64,000 bases of DNA from Desulfospira joergensenii DSM 10085 (GCF_000420085.1 NZ_ATUG01000002.1:124001-188000); one strand, 5' to 3'; shown: positions 8,164 to 16,041, numbered from the stretch's first letter. Notes: generated from the sequence alone by a model not told the origin. Program-made: numbers and translations.

Positions 8164-9714
8164 ATGGAAAAAATGAAGACGGATAAAAGGGATTTTTTTA
8201 CTTCTCTGGCATTGGTGGAAAATTTTTTCATTCTTTCTGATTCAGGCCGGCTCTTTGATCCCTCCAAAGCGCAGTATTATAAAGAACTCCGGTACGAGCT
8301 GAAAAAGGCATTGGTGACATTGCTTTTCTGGTGCCGCCCCCAATTGGAGGAATCCAGGGGGATTTTATGGGTTTATGAAGGCTTCAACCGCCGGGCGGAA
8401 AGGTTTGAGAAGACGGCAATTGAAAAATCCTATTCCGGCCAAGGCAGTGTTCTTTCCCAAGAGCCGGCCGATTCACCGACTTTTGCTGCCATGCAGGCCA
8501 TGCTTTTTCTGGGGCTTCTGCCCTTTCCCGGCCAGTGGAAATGGCTGGAGCTCCTGTGTGAAAATTTTTCAGAAGATCCCGAGGTCCAAAGTTTTCTTGA
8601 AAATGAAAAAGATATTATTCACCGGAAATTGGTTAAAAAAGATCTGTTGAAACTCAAGCTCAGAAGTTTTTCCCAGGTGTTGAAAGCCCCTGAACCGCCG
8701 GGAGAAAAAGGCGTTCTCAGAATTTTTTCCATGCCCTATCTCTTTTTTTTCTGTCCCGGGCTGCTAAAGGAACTCAGCCGGGACTATTTTATCTATGTTG
8801 AGCCTGCTGCAGGCATTAACTTCCGCCACTCCTGGATGCGGATTTATTCAGGGCTGGAAGATCCGGTCTTGTTTGGTGCGGCATCCAGGGAGGATGCCGA
8901 TTTCCTGGGCAGTCAATCGGGCATCATGACCACACACCTTGCCCACGGGGATTATCTTGAAACAGATGCCGGCAACGCCGACGATTCCGGGGTCCGGGGG
9001 AAGGACAAAAATTATGATATCGTGTTCAACAACACCTTTGATGAGATGGATCGAAAACGGCATGAATTTATGCTGGATCTCATGTCCCATCCCTTGCTCG
9101 AAAAGGCGAAGGTGCTGTTTCTGGGCCAGGGAAAAGAGAGAAACATCCGTTGTCTTCGTCAGGATATCCAGCAGCGGGGACTGCAGAAAAGAGCCGTGGT
9201 CGTTGCCAATATCCTGCGAAGGGAAGTGCCCGCTTATCTAAGGCAATGCCGGCTGGGAGTTCATCTGGCTCTTCAGGAGAACGGCTGCCGCGCCGTGTAT
9301 GAATATTTTCGGTCTGATCTTCCCTGTGTGATGTCCACGGCCACCGCCGGAATGAACATGGATATCATCAATCCCCGGACCGGGATGGCAGCGCCTGATA
9401 AGGATATGGCCCCGGCCGTTTCAGAGGTCCTGGCAAATATAGATCAATATGACCCCCGGGCCTGGTTCCTGGAAAATTCAGGCAGTATCAATTCTACAAA
9501 AGCCCTTAACACCCGGCTTAAAAAGATTTTTTTGAATCTCGGATATGAATGGCATAAGGATATTGTCTCCTTGACCGGCAGCGGTCCGGGTCGGTATGCG
9601 GATAAATCGGACATGGAAAAATTCAATCCTCAGATCGAGGAAATCAGCCGGGGGGTGCTTTCCAAATTGAAAACCCAGATCCGGGATGGACAGGAAATTC
9701 ATGGGGGAAAATGA
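8164..9714 (+). CDS. Glycosyltransferase-like protein of unknown specificity
   Basis: About 516 residues from ATG 8164; the frame is open to 8098 without a better start. The N-terminal half is helical and unrecognised. The C-terminal half looks like a group 1 glycosyltransferase donor domain: VLFLGQGKERNIRCLRQDI, a VVVANILRREVPAYLRQCR strand-helix, and QENGCRAVYEYFRSDLPCVM followed by GMNMDIINPRTGMAAPD. That resembles the surveillance region of family 4 enzymes with a degenerate E-x7-E. It reads divergently from the glycosyltransferase operon and overlaps the next gene by 4 nt. A role in the same glycan pathway is inferred from position only. Confidence 0.65.
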   Translation: MEKMKTDKRDFFTSLALVENFFILSDSGRLFDPSKAQYYKELRYELKKALVTLLFWCRPQLEESRGILWVYEGFNRRAERFEKTAIEKSYSGQGSVLSQEPADSPTFAAMQAMLFLGLLPFPGQWKWLELLCENFSEDPEVQSFLENEKDIIHRKLVKKDLLKLKLRSFSQVLKAPEPPGEKGVLRIFSMPYLFFFCPGLLKELSRDYFIYVEPAAGINFRHSWMRIYSGLEDPVLFGAASREDADFLGSQSGIMTTHLAHGDYLETDAGNADDSGVRGKDKNYDIVFNNTFDEMDRKRHEFMLDLMSHPLLEKAKVLFLGQGKERNIRCLRQDIQQRGLQKRAVVVANILRREVPAYLRQCRLGVHLALQENGCRAVYEYFRSDLPCVMSTATAGMNMDIINPRTGMAAPDKDMAPAVSEVLANIDQYDPRAWFLENSGSINSTKALNTRLKKIFLNLGYEWHKDIVSLTGSGPGRYADKSDMEKFNPQIEEISRGVLSKLKTQIRDGQEIHGGK

Positions 9715-10757
9715 GATATTCTATTCTTAAATTGATCTGCCTGGCCTTGTTTTGTCTGTGTGTCGTCTCTTGTTTTGCAGAAGCCTCACAAAAGAGGTTC
9801 TCCCAGGAGGCCAGCCCCTTGATTGACCGGGCAAGGCAGGGGGATACAAAGGCCATGTGCAGGCTGGTCCGGGCCTATTACGACGGAAAGGGGGTTCTCA
9901 AGGATCCTTTTAAGGCCCGGTGCTGGGCTGAAAAAGCCTGGAATATGGGATCCGGGCAGGCCAAAAAACTATGGGATGAACTGGAGCTGTGGCGGTATCC
10001 GGGGGAATGCACCCTTTTCCCGGATGAGGACTCTTTGCCCGAACATGATCCCGGGGAGGTCCGGCGGGCCGGAGGTATCCCCTTTGTCTGGGTACCCGGG
10101 GGATGCTTTAAAATGGGCTGCCATGAAAATGCAGGCAGATGCGGCAAAGATGAGGCCCCCCTTCACCGGGTATGCCTGGACGGATTCTGGATGGGGCGGT
10201 TTGAGGTTACCCAGGCCCAGTGGGAAGAGATCATGGGAACAAATCCCTCCCGGTTCAGAAAAGGGGGGGAGTTTCCCGTGGAAAAGGTCTCCTTTGATGA
10301 TGTCCGTGTTTTTATCCGAAAATTGAATAAAAGGAGTTCAACCCGGTTTGCCCTGCCCACGGAAGCCCAATGGGAATATGCCTGCAGAAACCAGGGAAGG
10401 AAAATTCCCTTTGCCTGGGGCCGGGAAGATTTCAGGCCCCGGCAAAACTGCGGCACCTGCGATGCCGGAAACTTCAGGGGACGAACCTCCCCGGTGGGAA
10501 GTTTTGAGGCCAATGATCTGGGGATCTTTGATCTGGGTGGAAATATCAGGGAATGGTGCCGGGATGTCTATGACGAGGAGGCCTACGATCATCATAAACA
10601 GAAGAATCCGGTCCGCAGGAAAGGGGGGAGGGCCCGGGTGGTCCGGGGCGGCTCCTTTGCCGATAATGTCCAGGGACTGGGATGCAGCCGAAGATCCGGG
10701 GTGATTCAGGCAATAAAAGATCAGACCATCGGGTTCAGACTGGTGGTGATGGAATAG
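9711..10757 (+). CDS. Exported Sel1-repeat plus SUMF1/formylglycine-enzyme-like protein
   Basis: A 348-residue protein with an N-terminal signal (LICLALFCLCVVSCFAEA; a lipobox-like VVSC is possible). A single Sel1-like repeat covers about residues 40-80 (GDTKAMCRLVRAYYDGKG). A SUMF1 domain covers about 110-345: FVWVPGGCFKMGC, RFEVTQAQWEEIMG, LPTEAQWEYACR, GIFDLGGNIREW and VVRGGSFADN. In true formylglycine-generating enzymes two cysteines follow the RGGS motif. Here the first position is not cysteine and only one Cys follows (QGLGCSRRS), so sulfatase-activating chemistry is unlikely. It may be a binding or scaffolding variant in the periplasm. It is coupled to the preceding glycosyltransferase-like gene. 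Confidence 0.8.
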   Translation: MRYSILKLICLALFCLCVVSCFAEASQKRFSQEASPLIDRARQGDTKAMCRLVRAYYDGKGVLKDPFKARCWAEKAWNMGSGQAKKLWDELELWRYPGECTLFPDEDSLPEHDPGEVRRAGGIPFVWVPGGCFKMGCHENAGRCGKDEAPLHRVCLDGFWMGRFEVTQAQWEEIMGTNPSRFRKGGEFPVEKVSFDDVRVFIRKLNKRSSTRFALPTEAQWEYACRNQGRKIPFAWGREDFRPRQNCGTCDAGNFRGRTSPVGSFEANDLGIFDLGGNIREWCRDVYDEEAYDHHKQKNPVRRKGGRARVVRGGSFADNVQGLGCSRRSGVIQAIKDQTIGFRLVVME

Positions 10758-10763
10758 CAGGCA

Positions 10764-10810
10764 AAAGTCTTAGGCTGGGCAGCCGTTGGCCGTTCCGGCC
10801 GGCGGACTTT
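10764..10810. terminator. Bidirectional hairpin terminator between convergent genes
   Basis: AAAGTC (10764-10769) pairs with GACTTT (10805-10810). Inside it, GGCCG (10788-10792) pairs with CGGCC (10796-10800) around a TTC loop. It lies between the convergent SUMF1 and aroB genes. Confidence 0.55.
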
Positions 10811-10819
10811 AATCTTTGG

Positions 10820-11851
10820 TTATTTGAAGATGGAACGGATAAACCGGTTCATCTCTTCATAGGCGATTTTTTCCACCCGGGCCTTTCCCAGGGCTTCCAG
10901 AAAGACGAAAAAGAGGTCCGAACCCTGCTTTTTCTTGTCCCTGGCCGCGGCCCGGATGATCTGGTCGGCATCATGGTCAAGATCCGTGGGCAGGTTAAGG
11001 CCTTCCAACAAATCCACGATCCTGTCCACGTCTGCCCGGGAGATATAGCCCCGGTCCATTGAAAACAGGGCGGCGGCCTTCATGCCCAGGGCCACGGCCC
11101 TTCCATGTCCCTTTTGGTCGATTTTTTCTATGGCATGGCCGATGGTGTGGCCGAGGTTGAGTTTTTTTCTTTCATCGGCCTCTTTTTCATCCCTTTGGAC
11201 GACCCTGGACTTGATGTCCACGGAATCGGCCACCAAACGGGAAATCACATCCGGGTCCAGGTCCAGGGCCCTTTGCCGGTTCTGTTCCATAAAGGAGAGC
11301 ATGTCCGGGTCGGAAATCAGGCAGTGTTTCACAATTTCGGCCAGGCCGTTGGAGATCTCGGACTTGGGCAGGGAGGCCAGCATGTCCATGTCGCAGATGA
11401 CGAACTCGGGCTGGTTAAAAACCCCCACCATGTTCTTGAAGGAATCCAGGTTGACCCCGTTTTTGCCTCCCACGCTGGCATCCACCTGGGAGAGCAGGGA
11501 TGTGGATACAAATCCGAACCTGACCCCGCGCAGGAAAACGGATGCGGCAAATCCGGCGATGTCGCAGACAATCCCCCCCCCGATGCCCAGGATAAAACTG
11601 GACCGGTCACACCCCAGGTGGATCAACTCTCTTAAGATAAACTCCACCGTGTGAAGGGTCTTGATTTTTTCTCCGGTGCCGATGGTGATGACGGGTCCTT
11701 TGGGGAACCTGTCCTGGTAAAGATCCCTGATATTTGAATCGGTGATGATGACAGGCTCTGTGTCCGGAAGATACTCTTTAACGTTGGACAGGCTCTCCCC
11801 CACATAAATGGAGGAGAGTCCCATGAGACCGTTGACCTGGAATTTTTTCAT
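10820..11851 (-). CDS. aroB: 3-dehydroquinate synthase
   Basis: A 343-residue enzyme that cyclises DAHP to 3-dehydroquinate, the second step of the shikimate pathway, using NAD+ and a divalent metal. Recognised from the NAD-binding stretch FILGIGGGIVCDIAGFAAS, the FVSTSLLSQVDASVGGKNGV active-site segment, NGLAEIVKHCLI, and the metal-histidine region LNLGHTIGHAIEK. The length matches the family. The start ATG overlaps the aroF stop by one base (TAATG), so the two shikimate enzymes are translationally coupled and would share the aroF attenuator. Confidence 0.96.
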   Translation of the reverse strand: MKKFQVNGLMGLSSIYVGESLSNVKEYLPDTEPVIITDSNIRDLYQDRFPKGPVITIGTGEKIKTLHTVEFILRELIHLGCDRSSFILGIGGGIVCDIAGFAASVFLRGVRFGFVSTSLLSQVDASVGGKNGVNLDSFKNMVGVFNQPEFVICDMDMLASLPKSEISNGLAEIVKHCLISDPDMLSFMEQNRQRALDLDPDVISRLVADSVDIKSRVVQRDEKEADERKKLNLGHTIGHAIEKIDQKGHGRAVALGMKAAALFSMDRGYISRADVDRIVDLLEGLNLPTDLDHDADQIIRAAARDKKKQGSDLFFVFLEALGKARVEKIAYEEMNRFIRSIFK

Positions 11852-12861
11852 TATTTTTGTCCGACAATGGCATGGATGGCGTTGATTTTTTCCATGACAT
11901 CGGCAAATTGTTTGGGGTAAAGGGACTGGGCACCGTCACTTAGGGCCTCGTCCGGGTTGTTATGGACCTCGATCATGATCCCGTCGGCACCAAGGGCCGC
12001 ACATGCGCAGGCAAGGGGTACGACCTGGTCCCGGACCCCTGAAGCATGGCTGGGGTCCACGATGACAGGGAGATGGCTTTCCTTTTTTGCGGCCGGAACC
12101 ACGGACAGGTCCAGGGTATTCCTGGAGTGGCGGACAAAGGTTCTGACCCCCCGTTCACAGAGGATGACGTTGGGATTTCCCTCTTCCATGATGTACTCCG
12201 CAGCCATAAGCCATTCCTGGAGCATGGCGGACATGCCCCTTTTCAAAACAACCGGCCTCCTGGATTTACCGGCCCTCCTGAGCAGGCTGAAGTTCTGCAT
12301 GTTCCGGGTGCCGATCTGCACCACATCGGCATACTCTTCCACAATATCAAAGTTTTCAACGTCCATGACCTCTGTGACAATGGGAAGTCCGGTTTCCTCC
12401 CGGGCATGGGCAAGGTATTGAAGTCCCTCTTCTCCCAGGCCCTGGAAAGAGTATGGAGATGTTCTGGGTTTGAATGCCCCCCCTCTGAAAAGCTTGGCGC
12501 CGGCCTTTTTTACGGACCGGGCAATGGACAAAATCTGTTCCCGGGATTCAACGGCGCAGGGGCCGGCAATGACGGGAAGGGAGCCGTTACCGAAAACAGC
12601 ATCACCGACTTTGATCCGGGTGTTCTCTTTTTGAAGCTCCCGGCTGACCAGCTTATAGGGCTTGGTCACCGGGATCACCTCTTTGACCCCGTCAAGCCCC
12701 AGAAAATGAGCCGCATCCACGGATCCCTTATTGTGCAGGATTCCAATGGAAACCCGGTCTCCCCCGGGGATGGGCCGGGCCGTGTAGCCTCTTTTTTCAA
12801 TGGTATTTACAGCTGCCTGGATCTGTTCTTCGGTTGATCCTTTTTCCATTACGATGAGCAT
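11851..12861 (-). CDS. aroF: DAHP synthase (3-deoxy-7-phosphoheptulonate synthase), type with N-terminal ferredoxin-like domain
   Basis: A 336-residue enzyme condensing PEP and erythrose-4-phosphate, the committed step of aromatic amino acid synthesis. An N-terminal regulatory ferredoxin-like domain (residues about 1-70) is followed by the KDO8P/DAHP aldolase barrel, with VIAGPCAVESREQILSIA, LFRGGAFKPRTSPYSFQG, VQIGTRNMQNFSLL, VVLKRGMSAMLQEW and VDPSHASGVRDQV. This is the Thermotoga/Bacillus-like subfamily rather than the E. coli AroFGH type. The start ATG has a strong GGAGGG ribosome site. About 250 nt upstream lie a consensus promoter, an aromatic-codon leader ORF and terminators, suggesting control by attenuation. 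Confidence 0.95.
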   Translation of the reverse strand: MLIVMEKGSTEEQIQAAVNTIEKRGYTARPIPGGDRVSIGILHNKGSVDAAHFLGLDGVKEVIPVTKPYKLVSRELQKENTRIKVGDAVFGNGSLPVIAGPCAVESREQILSIARSVKKAGAKLFRGGAFKPRTSPYSFQGLGEEGLQYLAHAREETGLPIVTEVMDVENFDIVEEYADVVQIGTRNMQNFSLLRRAGKSRRPVVLKRGMSAMLQEWLMAAEYIMEEGNPNVILCERGVRTFVRHSRNTLDLSVVPAAKKESHLPVIVDPSHASGVRDQVVPLACACAALGADGIMIEVHNNPDEALSDGAQSLYPKQFADVMEKINAIHAIVGQK

Positions 12862-12912
12862 GGTTCCCTCCGATTTTATGGTGTTTTATCAGCAATCCAT
12901 ATTTTGGGCAAT

Positions 12913-12936
12913 AAAAAAGGCCTGAAGACCTCAGCC
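12913..12936 (-). terminator. Second, promoter-distal terminator of the aroF leader
   Basis: On the minus strand GGC TGA (12931-12936) pairs with TCA G GCC (12919-12925, one bulged G) around a GGTCT loop. Six T residues follow (12913-12918). It is weaker than the first hairpin. Its 5' half can instead pair with the 3' half of the first terminator, so the two could be coupled. Confidence 0.5.
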
Positions 12937-12939
12937 CTG

Positions 12940-12975
12940 AAAATAAAAAGGCTGCAGTCTTTATCTGCAGCCTTT
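12940..12975 (-). terminator. Attenuator terminator upstream of aroF
   Basis: A strong intrinsic terminator on the minus strand. An 11-bp perfect stem (12965-12975 with 12947-12957) encloses a 7-nt loop, and the transcript continues into a U-rich tract (TTTTTATTTT). It lies between the leader ORF stop and the aroF start, so it would end transcription before the gene. CTGCAGAT (12963-12970) within its 5' arm is exactly complementary to ATCTGCAG (13015-13022) at the end of the leader ORF, giving a mutually exclusive antiterminator. Confidence 0.8.
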
Positions 12976-12998
12976 GTCATGTCCGTTATTTGAAAATG

Positions 12999-13112
12999 TC
13001 AGACAGAATCCCCTCTGCAGATGCGGCGGGTCCGCCAGCAATAAAACCGGAAAAAATAGTCCCGGGCGCAGGGTGGGTTCTGTTTTGTTTCTATGTACAA
13101 GAACAAGATCAT
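12999..13112 (-). CDS. Putative aromatic-amino-acid leader peptide of the aroF attenuator
   Basis: A 37-codon minus-strand ORF, ATG at 13110-13112 and TGA at 12999-13001. It contains RDYFFRFYCWRTRR: residues 19-26 (13035-13058) hold two Tyr, three Phe and one Trp in eight codons, and residues 4 and 6 add Phe and Tyr. The ORF precedes a strong intrinsic terminator and the DAHP synthase gene, as expected of an attenuation leader. The Trp codon ends about 12 nt before the antiterminator strand, and the stop codon is about 14 nt past it. So a stalled ribosome would leave the strand free while one at the stop would cover it. No Shine-Dalgarno is present: the predicted transcription start coincides with the A of the ATG, so initiation would have to be leaderless. 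Confidence 0.6.
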   Translation of the reverse strand: MILFLYIETKQNPPCARDYFFRFYCWRTRRICRGDSV

Positions 13113-13118
13113 GGGAGG

Positions 13119-13146
13119 ATTATAAAGGCCTGATTGGTTTTGTCAA
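13119..13146 (-). promoter_or_regulatory. Consensus sigma-70 promoter for the aroF leader
   Basis: On the minus strand a perfect TTGACA (13141-13146) and a perfect TATAAT (13119-13124) are 16 bp apart. Transcription would begin around 13112, at the leader ATG. This is the best promoter match seen in the window. Confidence 0.8.
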
Positions 13147-13258
13147 GAAAAAACAAGAAAAAGAAAGGTTTCCGATTGAAAAACCTGGAAAAATTTTTTA
13201 TTATGCCGCATGATCCGCATATTGGCGGTAAATTTTACTTTGATTCGGGTATGACAGA

Positions 13259-14401
13259 ATGGAGCATATTCACTTAAAAAACGAAAAATCTGACGCGGTT
13301 GAGGCCCTGGCCGGAGGTATTGCCCATGATTTCAATAACCTTCTGACCGCCATCAAGGGGCATGCATCCCTGATGATGAACAGTGTCAAACCGTCTGATC
13401 CGCTCTATATCCATATCAAACAGATCATCCAGTGCATTGACAGCGGCTCTGAAATCGCCAACCAGCTTCTGGGGTTTGCCAAGGCAGACGAGTACTATAC
13501 CAGTTCCATTGATGTAAACCGCCTGGTTCGAAAGATCGTTGAGCACCTGAACCTGAGGGGCAAAGGGGTGATCCTTGAGGTGGGCCTGGATTCCAGCGCC
13601 CTGATCATAGAGGCGGATTCGGATAAGATCTGCCAGGCTTTTAACGCCCTCCTTGAAAACGCCCTCCAGGCCATGCCCAAGGGGGGAAAGCTCTCCATTT
13701 CCACGGAATCGGCCAACTTGATGAACGGAACGGCAAAGGCCTACGGCCTTGAAAGCGGTCTGTTTACAAAGATCACGGTAACCGATACCGGTATCGGCAT
13801 GGACAGGGATACCCTGGAAAATATCTTCAAACCCTTTTACTCTGCCGACCATAAAAACCATCCCGATAAAAAAGGCCTGGGCCTGACCTTTGCCAGGGAA
13901 ATCGTGAAAAACCACAAGGGCGTCATTGACGTATGGAGTTCCCCCAATGTGGGATCCTCCTTTTCCATTATCCTTCCCCTGGCCGAGCCCCTGGAAAATG
14001 TGAATTTTCCCTCTGCCGACCAGAAGCTGGTCCTGGGCAATGAATCCGTTCTCCTGGTGGATGATGAACAGCGCATCCTCACCGTTGGAAAAGAGATCTG
14101 CAAGGCCCTGGGCTATAAGGTGATTACGGCCAACTCCGGCAAGGAGGCCCTCCAGATCTATAAAAAGAAAAAGGAGAAGATCAACCTAGTCATCCTGGAC
14201 ATGATCATGCCGGAGATGAACGGGCTTGAAACCTTTTTAAAATTAAAAAAACTCAACCCCGACATCAAGGTTCTCCTGTCCACCGGGTACTCCATTGATG
14301 ACAAAGCCCAGGAAATGCTCAAAAAGGGCTGTAAGGGCTATATCCTCAAACCCTATTCCGTCATTGATTTTTCCCATAAAATCAGAGAAGTCCTGGAATA
14401 A
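13259..14401 (+). CDS. Soluble hybrid histidine kinase (HisKA-HATPase-REC) without a sensor domain
   Basis: A 380-residue protein that starts almost directly at the phosphoacceptor helix: ALAGGIAHDFNNLLTAIKGH, phospho-His at residue 23. The HATPase domain has ALLENALQAMPKGG (N box), VTDTGIGMDRDTLENIFKPF and KKGLGLTFAREIV. A C-terminal receiver has LLVDDEQRIL, phospho-Asp in VILDMIMPEMNG (residue 314) and a KPYS lysine. An in-frame TGA lies six codons upstream, so no N-terminal sensor was missed. Partners must supply the input; the lack of an output domain suggests a phosphorelay. It reads divergently from the aroF leader and ahead of minCDE. No clear ribosome site. Confidence 0.85.
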   Translation: MEHIHLKNEKSDAVEALAGGIAHDFNNLLTAIKGHASLMMNSVKPSDPLYIHIKQIIQCIDSGSEIANQLLGFAKADEYYTSSIDVNRLVRKIVEHLNLRGKGVILEVGLDSSALIIEADSDKICQAFNALLENALQAMPKGGKLSISTESANLMNGTAKAYGLESGLFTKITVTDTGIGMDRDTLENIFKPFYSADHKNHPDKKGLGLTFAREIVKNHKGVIDVWSSPNVGSSFSIILPLAEPLENVNFPSADQKLVLGNESVLLVDDEQRILTVGKEICKALGYKVITANSGKEALQIYKKKKEKINLVILDMIMPEMNGLETFLKLKKLNPDIKVLLSTGYSIDDKAQEMLKKGCKGYILKPYSVIDFSHKIREVLE

Positions 14402-14444
14402 TCATCCCTGTTTTTTCCTTCCGGGCTTCAAAACGATTCAGTTC

Positions 14445-14473
14445 TTGACACTGGTATATCGATTGCCTATATT
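14445..14473 (+). promoter_or_regulatory. Sigma-70 promoter for the minCDE operon
   Basis: TTGACA (14445-14450) and TATATT (14468-14473) with 17-bp spacing. The start would be near 14480, giving a 5' leader of about 33 nt to minC. Confidence 0.65.
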
Positions 14474-14512
14474 CCCCCAAATAATATTATTTTAATTATT
14501 TGGCAGACAAAG

Positions 14513-15202
14513 ATGATTAATTTTGACACCCCTGCACCTGTGAAACTGAAAGGAGCCGGAGGGGGATTATGGGTGACCATTGATCCTTCCCATCCTGAAG
14601 AAGTCCTGACTGCAGAAATAGACAAATTGTTTAAAAAATTAAAGCATCTTACCGTGAATGCCAGCGTTGTCCTGGATCTGGGAGAGGAGCAGGGGCAGCA
14701 GGATTTCATTGACCGCATCAAGGCCCGCCTGATTGAAAAATTTGAAGTGGGCCGGGTATCCACCCCGCCCAAGAAAAGATCAATCCCCACGGCCAGAATC
14801 CGCCAGCGGGACGTGTCAAGGGGCTGGAACCACCACAGGAGCGATGTGCTCATGCTCAGGGGCCGGGTCAGGTCCGGCCAGAAGATCGACACCAAAAAAC
14901 ACGTGGTCATCACAGGAGATGTCAATCCCGGTTCGGAAATCCGGTCCGGAGGGGACGTGATCGTGCTGGGCAAGCTTTCCGGAAAGGTTCATGCCGGCAG
15001 TCCCGGGAACAACGATGCCATTGTGTTTGCCCTTGAATTCAATCCCACCCATATCAAGATCGGGAGTGTCTCGGCCGCCGGCTCCGAGGAAAAAGTCCAG
15101 GACCGTCCGGAATTTGCCTATGTTGAAGAGGGCAAGATTATTGTCAGAGACTATATGAAGGCAAGTCCCTTCAGGAAGATGCCGTGGCCGGAGGCGGTAT
15201 AA
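14513..15202 (+). CDS. minC: Septum site-determining protein MinC
   Basis: A 229-residue inhibitor of FtsZ ring assembly. The N-terminal domain (about 1-100) begins MINFDTPAPVKLKGAGGGLW. The C-terminal beta-helix domain (about 120-225) has VLMLRGRVRSGQKI, VVITGDVNPGSEIRSGGDVI and VLGKLSGKVHAG, the MinD- and FtsZ-binding surface typical of MinC. It is the first gene of minC-minD-minE; 26 nt separate it from minD. Together these oscillate or form polar gradients that block division away from mid-cell. Confidence 0.95.
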   Translation: MINFDTPAPVKLKGAGGGLWVTIDPSHPEEVLTAEIDKLFKKLKHLTVNASVVLDLGEEQGQQDFIDRIKARLIEKFEVGRVSTPPKKRSIPTARIRQRDVSRGWNHHRSDVLMLRGRVRSGQKIDTKKHVVITGDVNPGSEIRSGGDVIVLGKLSGKVHAGSPGNNDAIVFALEFNPTHIKIGSVSAAGSEEKVQDRPEFAYVEEGKIIVRDYMKASPFRKMPWPEAV

Positions 15203-15228
15203 ATATAAATTAAAGATTGAGGTGTGAA

Positions 15229-16029
15229 TTGGAAGGAAAAATCATTGTCGTAACATCGGGTAAAGGCGGCGTTGGCAAGACAACCGCAACCTCTTCCATC
15301 GGGGCGGCGCTCGCCCTTGAGGGCAAGCGGGTGGCCATTGTGGACATGGATATCGGATTGAGAAACCTGGATGTGGTCATGGGCCTGGAGAACCGGATCG
15401 TCTTTAATATCGTGGATGTGGTCCAGCAGCGGTGTAAGATCAGCCAGGCCGCCATCCGGGACAGAAGAATCGACAATCTTTTCCTGATTCCCGCTTCCCA
15501 GAGCGACAACAAGGACGTGCTCACCACGGCCGGGGTGGAGCGGGTGGCCAGGGATCTGCGTAAAAAATTTGACTATGTGATCATGGATTCCCCGGCCGGT
15601 ATTGAAAGGGGATTTGAAAATTCCATTGTCGGTGCTGACGAGGCCCTGGTGGTCTGTACCCCGGATGTGTCTGCGGTCAGGGACGCCGACCGGGTCATTG
15701 GACTGCTCTATTCCCGTTCCCTGGAGCCCAAACTCATTGTCAACCGGATTGAGCCGGCAAGGGTGGAAAGGGGAGAGATGCTCAGCCACGATGACGTGCT
15801 GGAGGTCCTTTCCATAGAGCTTGCCGGCCTTGTCCCCATGGATGAAAAGGTATTGATCTCATCCAACACCGGCACCCCCCTTGTTCTTCAGAACGATTCC
15901 AAAGCCGGCCAGGCCTTTAAGCGGATTGCAAAGAGGCTGGACGGTGAAACCGATCTGCCCATTGAGGTTCCCTCGAATAAGACAAGTATGTGGAATAAGA
16001 TCTCCAGGACACTGGGTATAACACAATAA
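15229..16029 (+). CDS. minD: Septum site-determining ATPase MinD
   Basis: About 266 residues. A membrane-associated ATPase of the ParA/MinD family that recruits MinC to the membrane. The deviant Walker A motif is SGKGGVGKTTATSSIGAAL near the N-terminus. Other hallmarks are VDMDIGLRNLDVVMGLENR, VIMDSPAGIERGFENSI and a C-terminal amphipathic end (TSMWNKISRTLGITQ). I chose TTG 15229 (product begins MEGKIIVVTSGKGG) because GAGGTG sits 4 nt upstream. A TTG at 15217 is also open in frame but has no ribosome site. Confidence 0.96.
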   Translation: MEGKIIVVTSGKGGVGKTTATSSIGAALALEGKRVAIVDMDIGLRNLDVVMGLENRIVFNIVDVVQQRCKISQAAIRDRRIDNLFLIPASQSDNKDVLTTAGVERVARDLRKKFDYVIMDSPAGIERGFENSIVGADEALVVCTPDVSAVRDADRVIGLLYSRSLEPKLIVNRIEPARVERGEMLSHDDVLEVLSIELAGLVPMDEKVLISSNTGTPLVLQNDSKAGQAFKRIAKRLDGETDLPIEVPSNKTSMWNKISRTLGITQ

Positions 16030-16041
16030 GGAGAATTCTCA

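Noticed and set aside
9711..10757. Active formylglycine-generating enzyme.
   Set aside because: Only one of the paired active-site cysteines is visible, and no sulfatase gene is in the window.
12974..13213. Plus-strand 79-codon frame over the aroF leader.
   Set aside because: It has no ribosome site or recognisable product and overlaps the promoter and leader elements, which explain the sequence better.
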